A stretch of DNA of 64,000 nt, taken from Akkermansia muciniphila. Lineage in GTDB: Bacteria > Verrucomicrobiota > Verrucomicrobiia > Verrucomicrobiales > Akkermansiaceae. Every line of letters starts with the position of its first letter. Within the stretch, counting starts at the first letter, position 1. Made by a program: the position numbers and the translations under genes. The notes below the pieces were generated by a model. That model was not told the origin of the DNA, made no database searches, and saw only the letters and a list, made by a program, of their open reading frames with translations. The DNA lies in contig NZ_CP114598.1 in assembly GCF_030848305.1 (NCBI RefSeq), forward strand, positions 248,001-312,000. Direction: 5' to 3'. Positions 9,187 to 18,489 of this stretch are shown here, piece after piece.

Positions 9187-10851
9187 ATGAGTCTTTTTGA
9201 TTCATTAATCACCTTTTTACAGGGGATGGGCGTCTTCTCCCTATCATGGCAAATGGTAGGGATGTGGGGCATTGCCATCCTGCTCCTGTATCTGGGTGTA
9301 GCCAAGCAATATGAACCTCTCCTGATGGTTCCCATTGCTTTCGGCGCCCTCATCGCCAACATTCCGGACAACGGAATGCTCATCACCCAGCTGAACCAGC
9401 AGGTCATTTCCTCCAATGAACAGGGGGAAGTAACCTCCACGTCCCTGAACAACGTGGGCTACCTGCGCGTTCATGTGGCTCCTCTGCAGCAGACGCCCGC
9501 CAAGGTGCCGGCCAATCTGACCACGCCGGAAGCCCGCGCCCAGTATCTGGAAACCATGCAGCAGCCCATGCAGGTTTATCCCGGCAGCCAGCTGACCGTT
9601 TCCAAAATCAAGTCCGTGCGGGAATCCCAGGAAAAAGCCAAAGCTGACGCCGCCCGTCTGGGAGACGACAGTCTGACGGTGGACCCCAACCTGAAAGACT
9701 TCCTGAACGTGACGGAAGACAACGGCAATGAGCCGGTCTTCCTGCTCACGAACGGAGAAGGAACCACCGTCGTCCGCCAGCAGGGAGTCAATTACTTTGA
9801 CACCACCGGCAACCGTGTTCCCGTGGACCTGAAAACGCAGAAGCTGGAGCCCCTGGTGGTTTCCGCCGCAGGCAAATACGTGGCCGTAGGACAGCATACC
9901 CAGGAACTTCTGGTCACCTCCATCCACGGGGGCCTGTATGACTGGATCGGGCTGGGCATCAAGGCTGAAATTTTCCCGCCCATCATCTTCCTGGGCGTAG
10001 GAGCCCTGACGGACTTCGGCCCGCTGCTCGCCGCACCGCGCACCCTGCTTCTGGGCGCGGCGGCCCAGGTGGGCGTAGCCGCCACATTCTTCATGGCCCT
10101 GTTCATGGGCTTCAACCCGAATGAAGCCGCCTCCATCGGCATCATCGGCGGAGCTGACGGCCCCACCTCCATCTTCCTGACGATGAAGCTGGCTCCGCAC
10201 CTGCTGGGCGCCGTGGCCGTGGCCGCATACACGTACATGTCCCTGGTTCCGCTGATACAGCCGCCCATCATGGCGTTGCTGACGACCAAGAAGGAGCGCC
10301 TCATCCGCATGAAATCCCTGCGGACGGTCAGCAAGAGCGAAAAACTGTTCTTCGCCGTGCTGGTAACCATTGTCACCATTCTGCTGATTCCGGACGCATC
10401 CCCGCTCATCGGCATGCTGATGCTCGGCAACTTCCTGCGCGAATGCAAGGTGACGGAACGCCTGGTTCAGGCCTCCCAGAATGAAATCATCAACATCGTC
10501 ACCATCTTCCTGGGAACCTCCGTGGGTCTCACGATGCAGGGAGACCGCTTCCTGCAGGCGGAAACGCTGCTGATCATTCTGCTGGGCATTGTCGCCTTCG
10601 GCGTAGCCACTGCGGGCGGCGTCATCGCCGCCAAGCTCATGAACCTCATCTGGCGCAAGAATCCGGTCAACCCCCTCATCGGGTCCGCAGGCGTCTCCGC
10701 CGTCCCGATGGCGGCCCGCGTCTCCCACAATGTGGGCCAGAAGTACGATCCCTCCAACTATCTGCTCATGCACGCCATGGGTCCGAACGTTGCAGGCGTG
10801 ATCGGCACCGCGGTCATCGCGGGCTACTACATCGCCACGCTGGCGAAATAA
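9187..10851 (+). CDS. mmdB: Sodium-translocating methylmalonyl-CoA decarboxylase beta subunit, with large loop insertion
   Basis: A 554-residue polytopic protein that from residue ~249 follows OadB/MmdB closely: FPPIIFLGVGALTDFGPL, IGIIGGADGPTSIFLT, PLIQPPIMALLTTKKER, GNFLRECKV, NIVTIFLGTSVGLTM, NPLIGSAGVSAVPMAARVS and MHAMGPNVAGVIG. It decarboxylates carboxybiotin and exports Na+. Family members are usually about 375-435 residues. The extra length lies between the first helices and the core (~62-247), a soluble, partly charged segment of unknown role. The gene has no frameshift and fits the operon spacing. Confidence 0.92.
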   Translation: MSLFDSLITFLQGMGVFSLSWQMVGMWGIAILLLYLGVAKQYEPLLMVPIAFGALIANIPDNGMLITQLNQQVISSNEQGEVTSTSLNNVGYLRVHVAPLQQTPAKVPANLTTPEARAQYLETMQQPMQVYPGSQLTVSKIKSVRESQEKAKADAARLGDDSLTVDPNLKDFLNVTEDNGNEPVFLLTNGEGTTVVRQQGVNYFDTTGNRVPVDLKTQKLEPLVVSAAGKYVAVGQHTQELLVTSIHGGLYDWIGLGIKAEIFPPIIFLGVGALTDFGPLLAAPRTLLLGAAAQVGVAATFFMALFMGFNPNEAASIGIIGGADGPTSIFLTMKLAPHLLGAVAVAAYTYMSLVPLIQPPIMALLTTKKERLIRMKSLRTVSKSEKLFFAVLVTIVTILLIPDASPLIGMLMLGNFLRECKVTERLVQASQNEIINIVTIFLGTSVGLTMQGDRFLQAETLLIILLGIVAFGVATAGGVIAAKLMNLIWRKNPVNPLIGSAGVSAVPMAARVSHNVGQKYDPSNYLLMHAMGPNVAGVIGTAVIAGYYIATLAK

Positions 10852-10887
10852 CCAGAATTAAAATTATTACCGGCCTCGGCCCGTCCC

Positions 10888-11667
10888 ATGAATTCGGCAG
10901 CCCCATTTTCCAGCCCTCCGGCGGAGGAAGGACCATGCGGCGACTGGACTTATCATGAATGGGCCGAGGCTTTTTCCACCAATGACCTGGCCCGCTCCCT
11001 ACCCCCGGGGCATATTGCCGTCTGCCGCGTCCAGACAGGAGGCCGGGGCAGATTCAACCGCAAATGGATAGGGGATAAAGGCGGCCTGTGGGCATCCTTC
11101 ACCGTTCCCCTGACCGCTCCCGCGGATGCAGCGGCCGGCGTGCACTGGGGCCATTTGCCCCTGGTTGCGGGACTGGCCCTGTTCAACATGCTCCGCGGCA
11201 TGGGGCTGGATTCCGTACGCCTGCGCTGGCCGAACGACCTGCTGGCGGGCAAATCCAAACTGGCGGGAATACTGGTGGAACGCCCGGCGGAGCACATGGC
11301 CGTCATCGGCATCGGCATCAATGTTTTCAATGATGTAGCCTCCATCGCCGGGGAAATCAAGGACCCTCCGGCAAGGCTGTCGGATCTTGTTCGGAACTGC
11401 CCTTCGCTTCATGCCGTCATGGCTTCCCTGGGCAGTCATTTGAACCAGGTTCTCTCCGTCTTTTCCCGCGGCGGCATCCCCGCTCTCCAGGAGGGTCTGG
11501 CCCGGGCATGGGCCGGAGAAAGGCCAGTTTCCATTCTTACGGATGATGAAACCGTCCGGGGCATTTTTACAGGGATTGACGATCAGGGCAATCCTGTGCT
11601 ATCCCTGCCGTCCGGCGCCGTCCGCACCGTGCCGGCGCACCTGATCAACAGGCTTCTCGAAGAATGA
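10888..11667 (+). CDS. birA: Biotin--[acetyl-CoA-carboxylase] ligase (monofunctional BirA)
   Basis: A 259-residue protein with the BirA catalytic core: VCRVQTGGRGRFNRKW (biotinyl-5'-AMP loop), GGLWASFTVPL, RWPNDLL, KLAGILVE and VIGIGINV. It lacks the N-terminal helix-turn-helix of E. coli BirA, so it is a group I ligase without repressor function. It lies 36 bases after mmdB and presumably biotinylates the carrier subunit of this operon. Confidence 0.93.
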   Translation: MNSAAPFSSPPAEEGPCGDWTYHEWAEAFSTNDLARSLPPGHIAVCRVQTGGRGRFNRKWIGDKGGLWASFTVPLTAPADAAAGVHWGHLPLVAGLALFNMLRGMGLDSVRLRWPNDLLAGKSKLAGILVERPAEHMAVIGIGINVFNDVASIAGEIKDPPARLSDLVRNCPSLHAVMASLGSHLNQVLSVFSRGGIPALQEGLARAWAGERPVSILTDDETVRGIFTGIDDQGNPVLSLPSGAVRTVPAHLINRLLEE

Positions 11668-11727
11668 GCCTGCCGCTCCGTTTTTACACGGGGTTTCTTT
11701 CTTTTTCATCCAACAAAAATCACTGAC

Positions 11728-13224
11728 ATGAGTTACAAGGTACTGACACCAGAAGAAGCAGCAAGCCTGATCAAGCATGGCCACCATATTGGGCTGAGCG
11801 GATTCACCCCCGCCGGAACGGCCAAGGCCGTTACGGCCGCGCTGGCAAAAATTGCAGAAGCGGAACACGAAAAGGGGAACCCCTTCCAGGTGAGCGTTTT
11901 CACCGGCGCTTCCACCGGCGATTCCTGCGACGGGATCCTTTCCCGGGCCAAGGCGATCCGCTACCGCGCTCCCTACACCACCAACGTTGACTTCCGCAAG
12001 GCGGTGAACAACGGGGAAATCGCCTATAATGACATCCATCTGTCCCAGATGGCCCAGGAAGTGCGCTACGGGTTCATGGGCAACGTGGACATCGCCATTA
12101 TTGAAGCCTGTGAAGTCACGGCTGACGGCAAAATTTATCTGACGGCCGCGGGCGGGATCGCTCCCACCATCTGCCGCCTGGCAGACAAAATTATCGTGGA
12201 ATTAAACGCCGCCCACAGCAAGAGCGCCATGGGCCTGCATGACGTTTACGAACCCCTGGATCCTCCCTACCGCCGTGAAATTTCCATCTTCAAACCCAGC
12301 GACCGCATCGGCAAGCCGTACATCCAGGTTGACCCGAAGAAGATTGTGGGCGTGGTGGAAACCAACTGGCCGGACGAAGCCCGCTCCTTCGCCGCAGCGG
12401 ATCCCCTGACTGATAAAATCGGGCAGAACGTGGCCGACTTCCTGGCCGCCGACATGAAACGGGGCATCATTCCCTCCACATTCCTGCCTCTCCAGTCCGG
12501 CGTAGGCAACATCGCAAACGCGGTGCTGGGCGCCCTGGGCCGCGACAAGACGATTCCCGCGTTCGAGATGTACACGGAAGTCATCCAGAACTCCGTCATC
12601 GGCCTGATCCGGGAAGGCCGCGTAAAGTTCGGCAGCGCCTGCTCCCTGACCGTAACGAACGACTGCCTGGAAGGCATTTACAGGGATATGGACTTTTTCC
12701 GCGACAAACTGGTGCTCCGCCCCTCGGAAATATCCAACAGCCCGGAAGTTATCCGCCGTCTCGGCGTCATCTCCATCAACACCGCCATTGAAGCCGACAT
12801 TTACGGGAACGTCAACTCCACGCACATCGGCGGCACGAAGATGATGAACGGCATCGGCGGCTCCGGCGACTTCACGCGCAACGCCTACATCTCCATTTTC
12901 ACCTGCCCGTCCGTTGCCAAGGACGGCAAGATCAGCGCCATCGTCCCCATGGTTTCCCACCATGACCATACGGAACATGACGTCAATATCATTATTACCG
13001 AGCAGGGGGTCGCGGACCTGCGCGGCAAGAGCCCGAAAGAACGCGCCCAGACCATTATTGAAAACTGCGTCCACCCGGATTACAAAAACATCCTCTGGGA
13101 TTACCTGAAGCTGTCCGACGGCAAAGCCCAGACGCCGCAATCCATCAAGGCCGCTTTGGGCATGCATGCCGAACTGGCCAGGAGCGGAGACATGAAGAAT
13201 GTCGACTGGGCCCAGTATAAGTAA
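11728..13224 (+). CDS. Acetyl-CoA hydrolase/succinate CoA-transferase family protein
   Basis: A 498-residue class I CoA transferase of the acetyl-CoA hydrolase/transferase family (AarC, Cat1, ScpC). Visible marks are LIKHGHHIGLSGFTPAGTAK, GNVDIAIIEACEV, the EMYTEVIQNS segment whose Glu284 matches the covalent-intermediate Glu of this family, and GIGGSGDFTRNAY. In this operon the likely reaction is transfer of CoA from propionyl-CoA to succinate (or acetate), closing the propionate cycle. The acceptor cannot be fixed from sequence. It is the last operon gene, ahead of a strong terminator. Confidence 0.88.
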   Translation: MSYKVLTPEEAASLIKHGHHIGLSGFTPAGTAKAVTAALAKIAEAEHEKGNPFQVSVFTGASTGDSCDGILSRAKAIRYRAPYTTNVDFRKAVNNGEIAYNDIHLSQMAQEVRYGFMGNVDIAIIEACEVTADGKIYLTAAGGIAPTICRLADKIIVELNAAHSKSAMGLHDVYEPLDPPYRREISIFKPSDRIGKPYIQVDPKKIVGVVETNWPDEARSFAAADPLTDKIGQNVADFLAADMKRGIIPSTFLPLQSGVGNIANAVLGALGRDKTIPAFEMYTEVIQNSVIGLIREGRVKFGSACSLTVTNDCLEGIYRDMDFFRDKLVLRPSEISNSPEVIRRLGVISINTAIEADIYGNVNSTHIGGTKMMNGIGGSGDFTRNAYISIFTCPSVAKDGKISAIVPMVSHHDHTEHDVNIIITEQGVADLRGKSPKERAQTIIENCVHPDYKNILWDYLKLSDGKAQTPQSIKAALGMHAELARSGDMKNVDWAQYK

Positions 13225-13277
13225 TTCCCGCATGCCGTCATTCGCATTGGCATCCATGAATTCACGCTGACTACTCA

Positions 13278-13319
13278 GGACCGCTTCCGCAAAGGGAGCG
13301 GTCCTTTTCCTTTTTTCCG
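13278..13319 (+). terminator. Terminator of the propionate operon
   Basis: An 11-bp stem (13278-13288 with 13294-13304, one G-T pair) closes a five-base loop and is followed by a T-rich tract through 13318. It lies 53 bases after the CoA transferase stop. Confidence 0.9.
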
Positions 13320-13344
13320 TTCCCCACTCCCCCGTCTCTTCACC

Positions 13345-14046
13345 ATGAACTGGATGATTTACCCCGCCGCCAGGGCTTTCATCAAAGTCTGCGCCGTCCT
13401 TTTCGGCTCGGGCGTCGCAACGGCTGTCCTTATCCATCTGTTCATGCCCTGGTTCCTCCGCTCTCCCCGGACAGCCGCGCCCTTCCTGCTTTTGGGGACA
13501 GGGGCGGAATTGCTCTCCATCCTTTCCCTGTCCCTCCTCCTATTCTGGGGCGCCAGAGTTCTGCTGGCCTCCCGGGGAAGCAGGATAACAAGAAATCTGA
13601 GCGTGCTGGCCTTGCTGCCCGCCCTGTACGCGCTCCTTATTCCCTTTGCGGGCATGCCCGCCCCATCGCAATACACGGAAATGGACAGGGTTTGGGAGAT
13701 CCTCCTCCTTCTGGCGGCCGTCACTTCTTTTTTTTCCTTCCCTTATACGGCGGGATATGGCGCCGCAGGCAGGAAATTATTCCTGTCCTGGGGAATTGCG
13801 GCGGCGGGCTGCGGGTTGCAGAGCGCCCTGTTCTTTCTCGCCGTCCTGCTGCGGCAGTTCCTGTCCACCGCGGTTCCCTCCCTGGCAGCGCCAACTGCAT
13901 GGCTGGCCGTTCTCCTGTCCTGCGGCCTGGAAATCATGCTGGCGGCTCTTTCCATCATTCTGGCGCGGCGCCTGTTCAAAAATGTCATGTCCATAGCGTC
14001 CATGCCGGAGCCAATGGATCCCGCCATGCCGGGCAACCGTCCCTGA
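13345..14046 (+). CDS. Polytopic membrane protein of unknown function
   Basis: A 233-residue protein with about six hydrophobic helices (around residues 12-32, 42-65, 79-97, 113-130, 140-163 and 180-207) and a short polar tail. The ATG at 13345 follows the operon terminator by about 25 bases, so it has its own promoter or depends on read-through. No family recognised and no functional motif seen. Confidence 0.6.
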   Translation: MNWMIYPAARAFIKVCAVLFGSGVATAVLIHLFMPWFLRSPRTAAPFLLLGTGAELLSILSLSLLLFWGARVLLASRGSRITRNLSVLALLPALYALLIPFAGMPAPSQYTEMDRVWEILLLLAAVTSFFSFPYTAGYGAAGRKLFLSWGIAAAGCGLQSALFFLAVLLRQFLSTAVPSLAAPTAWLAVLLSCGLEIMLAALSIILARRLFKNVMSIASMPEPMDPAMPGNRP

Positions 14047-14290
14047 CTTCCTCCCTGCCTTCATGTTTACAGCCAGTTGGAAGGGGTTATCCCCCAGTCC
14101 GCGGCATGAATACGTGAACCGCTCACGGCATGAAAGGCTTTTACGGCCTTGAGCAGACAACGTCCGGAAATTTCCGCCGGCACGGCCACCGCATGGAAAA
14201 CATCGCCGGGAAGCAAACCGCCCCCTTCCCCGAAAACCAAGGGATTTGCAGGGTCGCCCCTTCCATTTCCCTTGCTGACCTCAGACAGCC

Positions 14291-15154
14291 CTATTTCACC
14301 AATTCATCCAAATACCGGCCATAACCGTTATTGTTCATGGCTCCGGCCTGGGAACGCAGCGTCTCCGGGGAAATCCAGCCGTTATTAAAGGCTATCTCCT
14401 CCAGGCACGCCACCTTGAACCCCTGGTGATGCTCCAACGTGCGAACGAACATGGAAGCCTCCAAAAGGGTATCGTGCGTGCCCGTATCCAGCCACGTATA
14501 GCCGCGCGCCAGCTTTTCCACGCGCAACAGGCCCTGCTTCAGGTATTCCTGATTCACGGAGGTAATTTCCAACTCGCCCCGGGAGGACTTGGGAATCCTT
14601 TTGGCTATCTCCACCACCCGGTTGTCGTAAAAATAGAGGCCCGTCACCGCCATGTCCGATTTGGGCCTGAGCGGTTTTTCCTCAATAGATACCGCCTTCC
14701 CCTCCTCATTGAATTCCACTACCCCGAAACGCTGCGGGTCATGCACCTGGTACCCGAAAATGGTCGCTCCGCTCGTCAGTTTGGCGGCCCGCCTCAGCTT
14801 CTCCGTCAGGCCGCGTCCGTAAAAAATATTGTCCCCCAGCACCAGGGCTACGGAATCCTTTCCGATGAACTCCTCTCCAATAATAAAGGCCTGCGCCAGC
14901 CCCTCCGGCCTGGGTTGTTCCCTGTATTCAAAGGAGACGCCGAACCTGCTGCCGTCCCCCAGCAAATCCCGGTACAGGGGCAGGTCCCGGGGCGTGGAAA
15001 TGATGAGGATTTCCCGTATTCCGGCCAGCATCAGCACGGAGATGGGATAATAAACCATCGGCTTATCGTAAACGGGCAGCAGTTGCTTGCTGACGGAAAG
15101 CGTAACGGGATGCAGCCGCGTGCCGCTTCCCCCGGCCAGAACAATACCTTTCAT
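14291..15154 (-). CDS. rfbA: Glucose-1-phosphate thymidylyltransferase
   Basis: A 287-residue nucleotidyltransferase with the signature [17 protein letters not shown], then [26 protein letters not shown] and [16 protein letters not shown]. It makes dTDP-glucose from dTTP and glucose-1-phosphate, the first step towards dTDP-rhamnose and related envelope sugars. It starts nine bases after the rfbB stop on the same strand, so the two are an operon. rfbC and rfbD are not in the window. Confidence 0.96.
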   Translation of the reverse strand: MKGIVLAGGSGTRLHPVTLSVSKQLLPVYDKPMVYYPISVLMLAGIREILIISTPRDLPLYRDLLGDGSRFGVSFEYREQPRPEGLAQAFIIGEEFIGKDSVALVLGDNIFYGRGLTEKLRRAAKLTSGATIFGYQVHDPQRFGVVEFNEEGKAVSIEEKPLRPKSDMAVTGLYFYDNRVVEIAKRIPKSSRGELEITSVNQEYLKQGLLRVEKLARGYTWLDTGTHDTLLEASMFVRTLEHHQGFKVACLEEIAFNNGWISPETLRSQAGAMNNNGYGRYLDELVK

Positions 15155-15163
15155 ATCAACCTC

Positions 15164-16216
15164 CTAGCCATTGGTTCCAAGACGTTCCAGGCGGTATTCC
15201 CCGGACAGGATGCCCCGCCACCATTCCTCATGGTCCAGATACCACTGAATGGTTTTTCTGAATCCGGAAGAATGGTCCTGGCGCGGAGCCCATCCCAATT
15301 CCCTCCGTATTTTGGAAGCGTCAATCGCATAGCGCAGGTCATGGCCCGGCCTGTCCTGAACAAAGGTGATTTGCTCCCGGTAGCTCCGGCCGTCCGTTCG
15401 CGGCCGCAATTCATCCAGATGGGAACACAGCAGCTCCACCAGTTCCAGATTGGTCTTCTCGTTATTGCCGCCGATGTTGTACGTCTCTCCGGGTTTTCCG
15501 CAGGAAACGACCGTCAGCAGCGCCTCGCAGTGATCCCCCACATACAGCCAATCCCTCACGTTTTCCCCTTTGCCGTATACAGGGATGGGGTCCCCGCCCA
15601 GCGCTTTCAGGATAACGACGGGGATCAGCTTTTCCGGGAACTGGTAAGGGCCGTAATTGTTGGAACAGTTGGTGATCAGCACGGGCAGCCCGTACGTATC
15701 GTGCCAGGCGCGCACCAGGTGGTCGCTGGAAGCCTTGCTGGCGGAATACGGGGAATGGGGGCGATACGGCGTGGATTCCGTGAACAGGCCTTCCTTTCCC
15801 AGGGAGCCGTACACCTCATCCGTGGAAATGTGGTGGAAGCGGAAGCGCTCCTTTTTCTCCCCTTCCAGGGAGCGGTAATATTCCAGGGCGGCCTGAAGCA
15901 AGGAAAAAGTGCCCATGACGTTGGTGGTCATAAAGTTTCCCGGATCGTCAATGGAACGGTCCACATGGGACTCCGCCGCCAGGTGCATTACCCAGTCCGG
16001 CCCGTACTCCCACAGGGTGCGGCTCATCAGGGAAGCGTCCCGGACGTCGGCGTGCAGAAAGCGGTATGCCGGGGAATCCGCCAAACCGTCCAGGGAATGG
16101 ATGTTGCCGGCATAGGTCAGGGCGTCAATATTCAGGACTTCATGGCCGCGCTCCAGCAGCAGCCTCACCAGATTGGAGCCAATGAATCCGGCGCCGCCCG
16201 TAACGATAACTTTCAT
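15164..16216 (-). CDS. rfbB: dTDP-glucose 4,6-dehydratase
   Basis: I start the gene at the ATG at 16216 (350 aa), which begins directly with the NAD-binding [17 protein letters not shown]. Other family marks are [19 protein letters not shown] with catalytic Asp/Glu, and [14 protein letters not shown] with the YxxxK pair. The enzyme oxidises and dehydrates dTDP-glucose to the 4-keto-6-deoxy sugar. An in-frame start 13 codons upstream is open but adds non-conserved residues. It is the promoter-proximal gene of the rfbBA pair. Confidence 0.96.
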   Translation of the reverse strand: MKVIVTGGAGFIGSNLVRLLLERGHEVLNIDALTYAGNIHSLDGLADSPAYRFLHADVRDASLMSRTLWEYGPDWVMHLAAESHVDRSIDDPGNFMTTNVMGTFSLLQAALEYYRSLEGEKKERFRFHHISTDEVYGSLGKEGLFTESTPYRPHSPYSASKASSDHLVRAWHDTYGLPVLITNCSNNYGPYQFPEKLIPVVILKALGGDPIPVYGKGENVRDWLYVGDHCEALLTVVSCGKPGETYNIGGNNEKTNLELVELLCSHLDELRPRTDGRSYREQITFVQDRPGHDLRYAIDASKIRRELGWAPRQDHSSGFRKTIQWYLDHEEWWRGILSGEYRLERLGTNG

Positions 16217-16273
16217 AGCACTATTTTCAGGGAAAGATGCGGCGTCATCATACAACAGCGGCGTTTTTTTTCA

Positions 16274-16318
16274 AAACAAATCCGCCCATGCCGCGGGAAC
16301 GCAGCGGCATGGGCGCGG
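16274..16318 (-). terminator. Terminator of the phosphofructokinase gene
   Basis: A 12-bp perfect stem (16283-16294 with 16304-16315) is followed on the minus strand by TTTGTTTTG. It lies just past the pfk stop and upstream of rfbB. Confidence 0.85.
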
Positions 16319-16348
16319 AAAAGCGGGGGTCCGTAACCGCAGAGACGG

Positions 16349-17311
16349 CTAGCAGCTCAGCTCCCGGCAAAGGTTGATGATATCCTGGTTCACGGAGTAC
16401 TGCTGCCCGGCCACGGAATCCAGGGAGGCATAGCCGTACTGGCCGTCATGATACACCATGATCTGGTTGATGTCCCCGTTGTTAAGAGCTTCCACGGCGC
16501 GGGTGGCAAAACGGGTGCCCATCAGGCGGTCACGGGCGGTGGGGGAACCGCCGCGCTGCACATGGCCCAGCACGGTCAGGCGGGTATCCATGCCGGCGCG
16601 TTCCGTCAGCCAGCGGGTCAGGTACTGCGCCACGCGGGTGCCTTCCGCCACCACGGCAATGATGCAGCTTCCCTCCTCATTGATGACAGGCTGGAGGCGC
16701 TTGTAAATGGATTCCAGGTCATACGGAATTTCAGGGACAATGCAGATGTCCGCCGCGCTGCAAAGAGCGGTGGTCATCGCCAGATAGCCGCAGTCCCGGC
16801 CCATCGTTTCAATCACGAAAGCGCGGTGATGGGAACGGGCCGTATCACGGACGGAATCAATGCAGTCCAGAATCACGTTCTGGGCCGTGTCCACGCCCAG
16901 GCAGTAGTCCGTACCGGCAATGTCGTTGTCAATCGTGGCCGGAATACCGGCAAAAGGCACTTCAAAATCATTGAAAAAGTCGTTCAGGGCGCGGAAAGAG
17001 CCGTCTCCGCCCATAATGATGAGCTTGTCGATGTTGCGTTCCTTCAGATGCTCGTAGGCCTGCCTGCGGAATTCGTAGTCGAAAAAGCGCTTGGACCGTG
17101 AGGAACGGAGGAGAGTTCCGCCCCTGTAGATCATGTCGCTGGTCAGCTCCCGGGTAGCTTCCTTGATTTTTCCATCAATCAGTCCTTCCAAACCGTCATA
17201 AACAACGTACGGATTCATTCCAAGCTGGCGGGCATGGTCCACTGCCGCCTTGATCGCCGGGTTCATTCCGGCGGCGTCGCCGCCAGATGTCATAATGGCT
17301 ATTCCACTCAT
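16349..17311 (-). CDS. pfkA: 6-phosphofructokinase
   Basis: A 320-residue phosphofructokinase starting at the ATG at 17311 (MSGIAIMTSGGDAAGMNPAI), the normal length for bacterial PfkA. Longer in-frame starts would add 55 unconserved residues. MGGDGSF carries the Gly typical of ATP-dependent enzymes (PPi-dependent ones have Asp there), and PATIDNDIAGTDY holds the catalytic Asp. GHVQRGGSPTARDR and MGRDCGYLA complete the fructose-6-phosphate site. It commits glucose to glycolysis. A strong terminator follows, and the SMUG1 gene diverges 109 bases upstream. Confidence 0.94.
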   Translation of the reverse strand: MSGIAIMTSGGDAAGMNPAIKAAVDHARQLGMNPYVVYDGLEGLIDGKIKEATRELTSDMIYRGGTLLRSSRSKRFFDYEFRRQAYEHLKERNIDKLIIMGGDGSFRALNDFFNDFEVPFAGIPATIDNDIAGTDYCLGVDTAQNVILDCIDSVRDTARSHHRAFVIETMGRDCGYLAMTTALCSAADICIVPEIPYDLESIYKRLQPVINEEGSCIIAVVAEGTRVAQYLTRWLTERAGMDTRLTVLGHVQRGGSPTARDRLMGTRFATRAVEALNNGDINQIMVYHDGQYGYASLDSVAGQQYSVNQDIINLCRELSC

Positions 17312-17420
17312 AAGTAATAAGGTTAACTTGTCCGGGGGAAATGTTACCGGGCGGAACAAATAATGCAAGCGCGGAGTTTTTACTGGCGCAATAAACGGCA
17401 ACGCTTCATGATGCGGAGGC

Positions 17421-18152
17421 ATGAACGACACTGCAGCAGCCATTCTGAAAGCCACGGCCGCCCTCCGGGACGGCACGGAACGGCTCCGGTTCGGAGCTCC
17501 GGTCCATGTTACCTACAATCCTCTTGCTTATGCATGGAACCCGCATGAACAGTATGTGCGCACCTATGGAAACGGGGAAAAGGGCCATTTGTTCCTGGGC
17601 ATGAATCCCGGCCCCTTCGGCATGGCCCAGACGGGCGTCCCCTTCGGGGAAGTGGATGCCGTCGTCAACTGGCTGCACATCCGCGGAGAGGTGGGGCGGC
17701 CGGAACATACCCATCCCAAACGTCCCGTGGAAGGCTTCGGCTGCCCCAGGTCGGAAGTCAGCGGCCGCCGCCTGTGGGGACTTTTCGCGGAAGCTTTCGG
17801 CACCGCGGAAAACTTCTTCCGGCACAATTACGTGGCCAATTACTGCCCGCTGATCTGGATGGGCGCCACCGGGGCCAACATCACGCCGGACAAACTGCCG
17901 GCGGAACAGCGCGCCGCCGTGGACGCGGTATGCATGGAGCACCTGCTTTCCCTCATCACCATCCTGAATCCCCATACGCTGGTAGGGGTGGGAGCCTACG
18001 CCACGCAGAAACTGCGGGACGCCGCCTCCCGGCTCCCCGGCAAGAACTTCACCATCGGCACGTTGCTCCACCCAAGCCCCGCCAGCCCCATCGCCAACAA
18101 ACTCTGGCCGGAACGCCCCATCCAGCAGCTTAAGGAACTGGGCATTTTATAA
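17421..18152 (+). CDS. SMUG1-type single-strand-selective uracil-DNA glycosylase
   Basis: A 243-residue protein whose core is strikingly close to animal SMUG1. It has FLGMNPGPFGMAQTGVPFG (active-site loop with the water-positioning Asn), HPKRPVEGFGCPRSEVSG, NITPDKLPAEQR, GVGAYATQK and the minor-groove motif HPSPASPIANK. SMUG1 removes uracil and oxidised pyrimidines from DNA in base-excision repair. SMUG1 is uncommon in bacteria, although known in some lineages. It is transcribed away from pfkA. Confidence 0.9.
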   Translation: MNDTAAAILKATAALRDGTERLRFGAPVHVTYNPLAYAWNPHEQYVRTYGNGEKGHLFLGMNPGPFGMAQTGVPFGEVDAVVNWLHIRGEVGRPEHTHPKRPVEGFGCPRSEVSGRRLWGLFAEAFGTAENFFRHNYVANYCPLIWMGATGANITPDKLPAEQRAAVDAVCMEHLLSLITILNPHTLVGVGAYATQKLRDAASRLPGKNFTIGTLLHPSPASPIANKLWPERPIQQLKELGIL

Positions 18153-18489
18153 AGAATGGGGAGGTTAGAGCGGAGAGTTCCGTGACATGAAAGGAATCAC
18201 CGGAGCAACAAGCCGGAAATTTGCGGTTCATGCTGTTCACCTGCGGCAATTCCCGCGCCACGGCGGGAGCGGGCCCGTGTTTTCAAACAATGATTGAGAC
18301 GCGGCGCCGGCGTCACCGGGGCGGAGAAGGACATAAACGCCTCCCCGCCTCCATTGCAAAAACAGCCTTCCGCCAGACCAATCATCATCTTTAGCCGGAA
18401 AACCCTCCGCTCTCCCCCGCAGGCCTTTTTACTGGACAGGGAGAAAAGGGTTCCGTACAGTTTCCGCGATCTTCAAGCGTTCCGAATTT
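18153..18489. other. Intergenic stretch, no gene seen
   Basis: About 337 bases between the SMUG1-like gene and gatB. Short open frames on both strands lack protein-like composition. A GC-rich potential hairpin around 18250-18280 followed by a short T run might terminate the upstream gene; this is weak. The gatB promoter presumably lies at the right end. Confidence 0.4.

Noticed and set aside
14067-14303. Minus-strand open stretch of 78 sense codons after rfbA (including VFHAVAVPAEISGRC)
   Set aside because: Codon use looks normal, but there is no ATG, no ribosome site and no similarity to rfbC/rfbD or another family; it starts at a stop inside rfbA. Chance or an old remnant; not callable.
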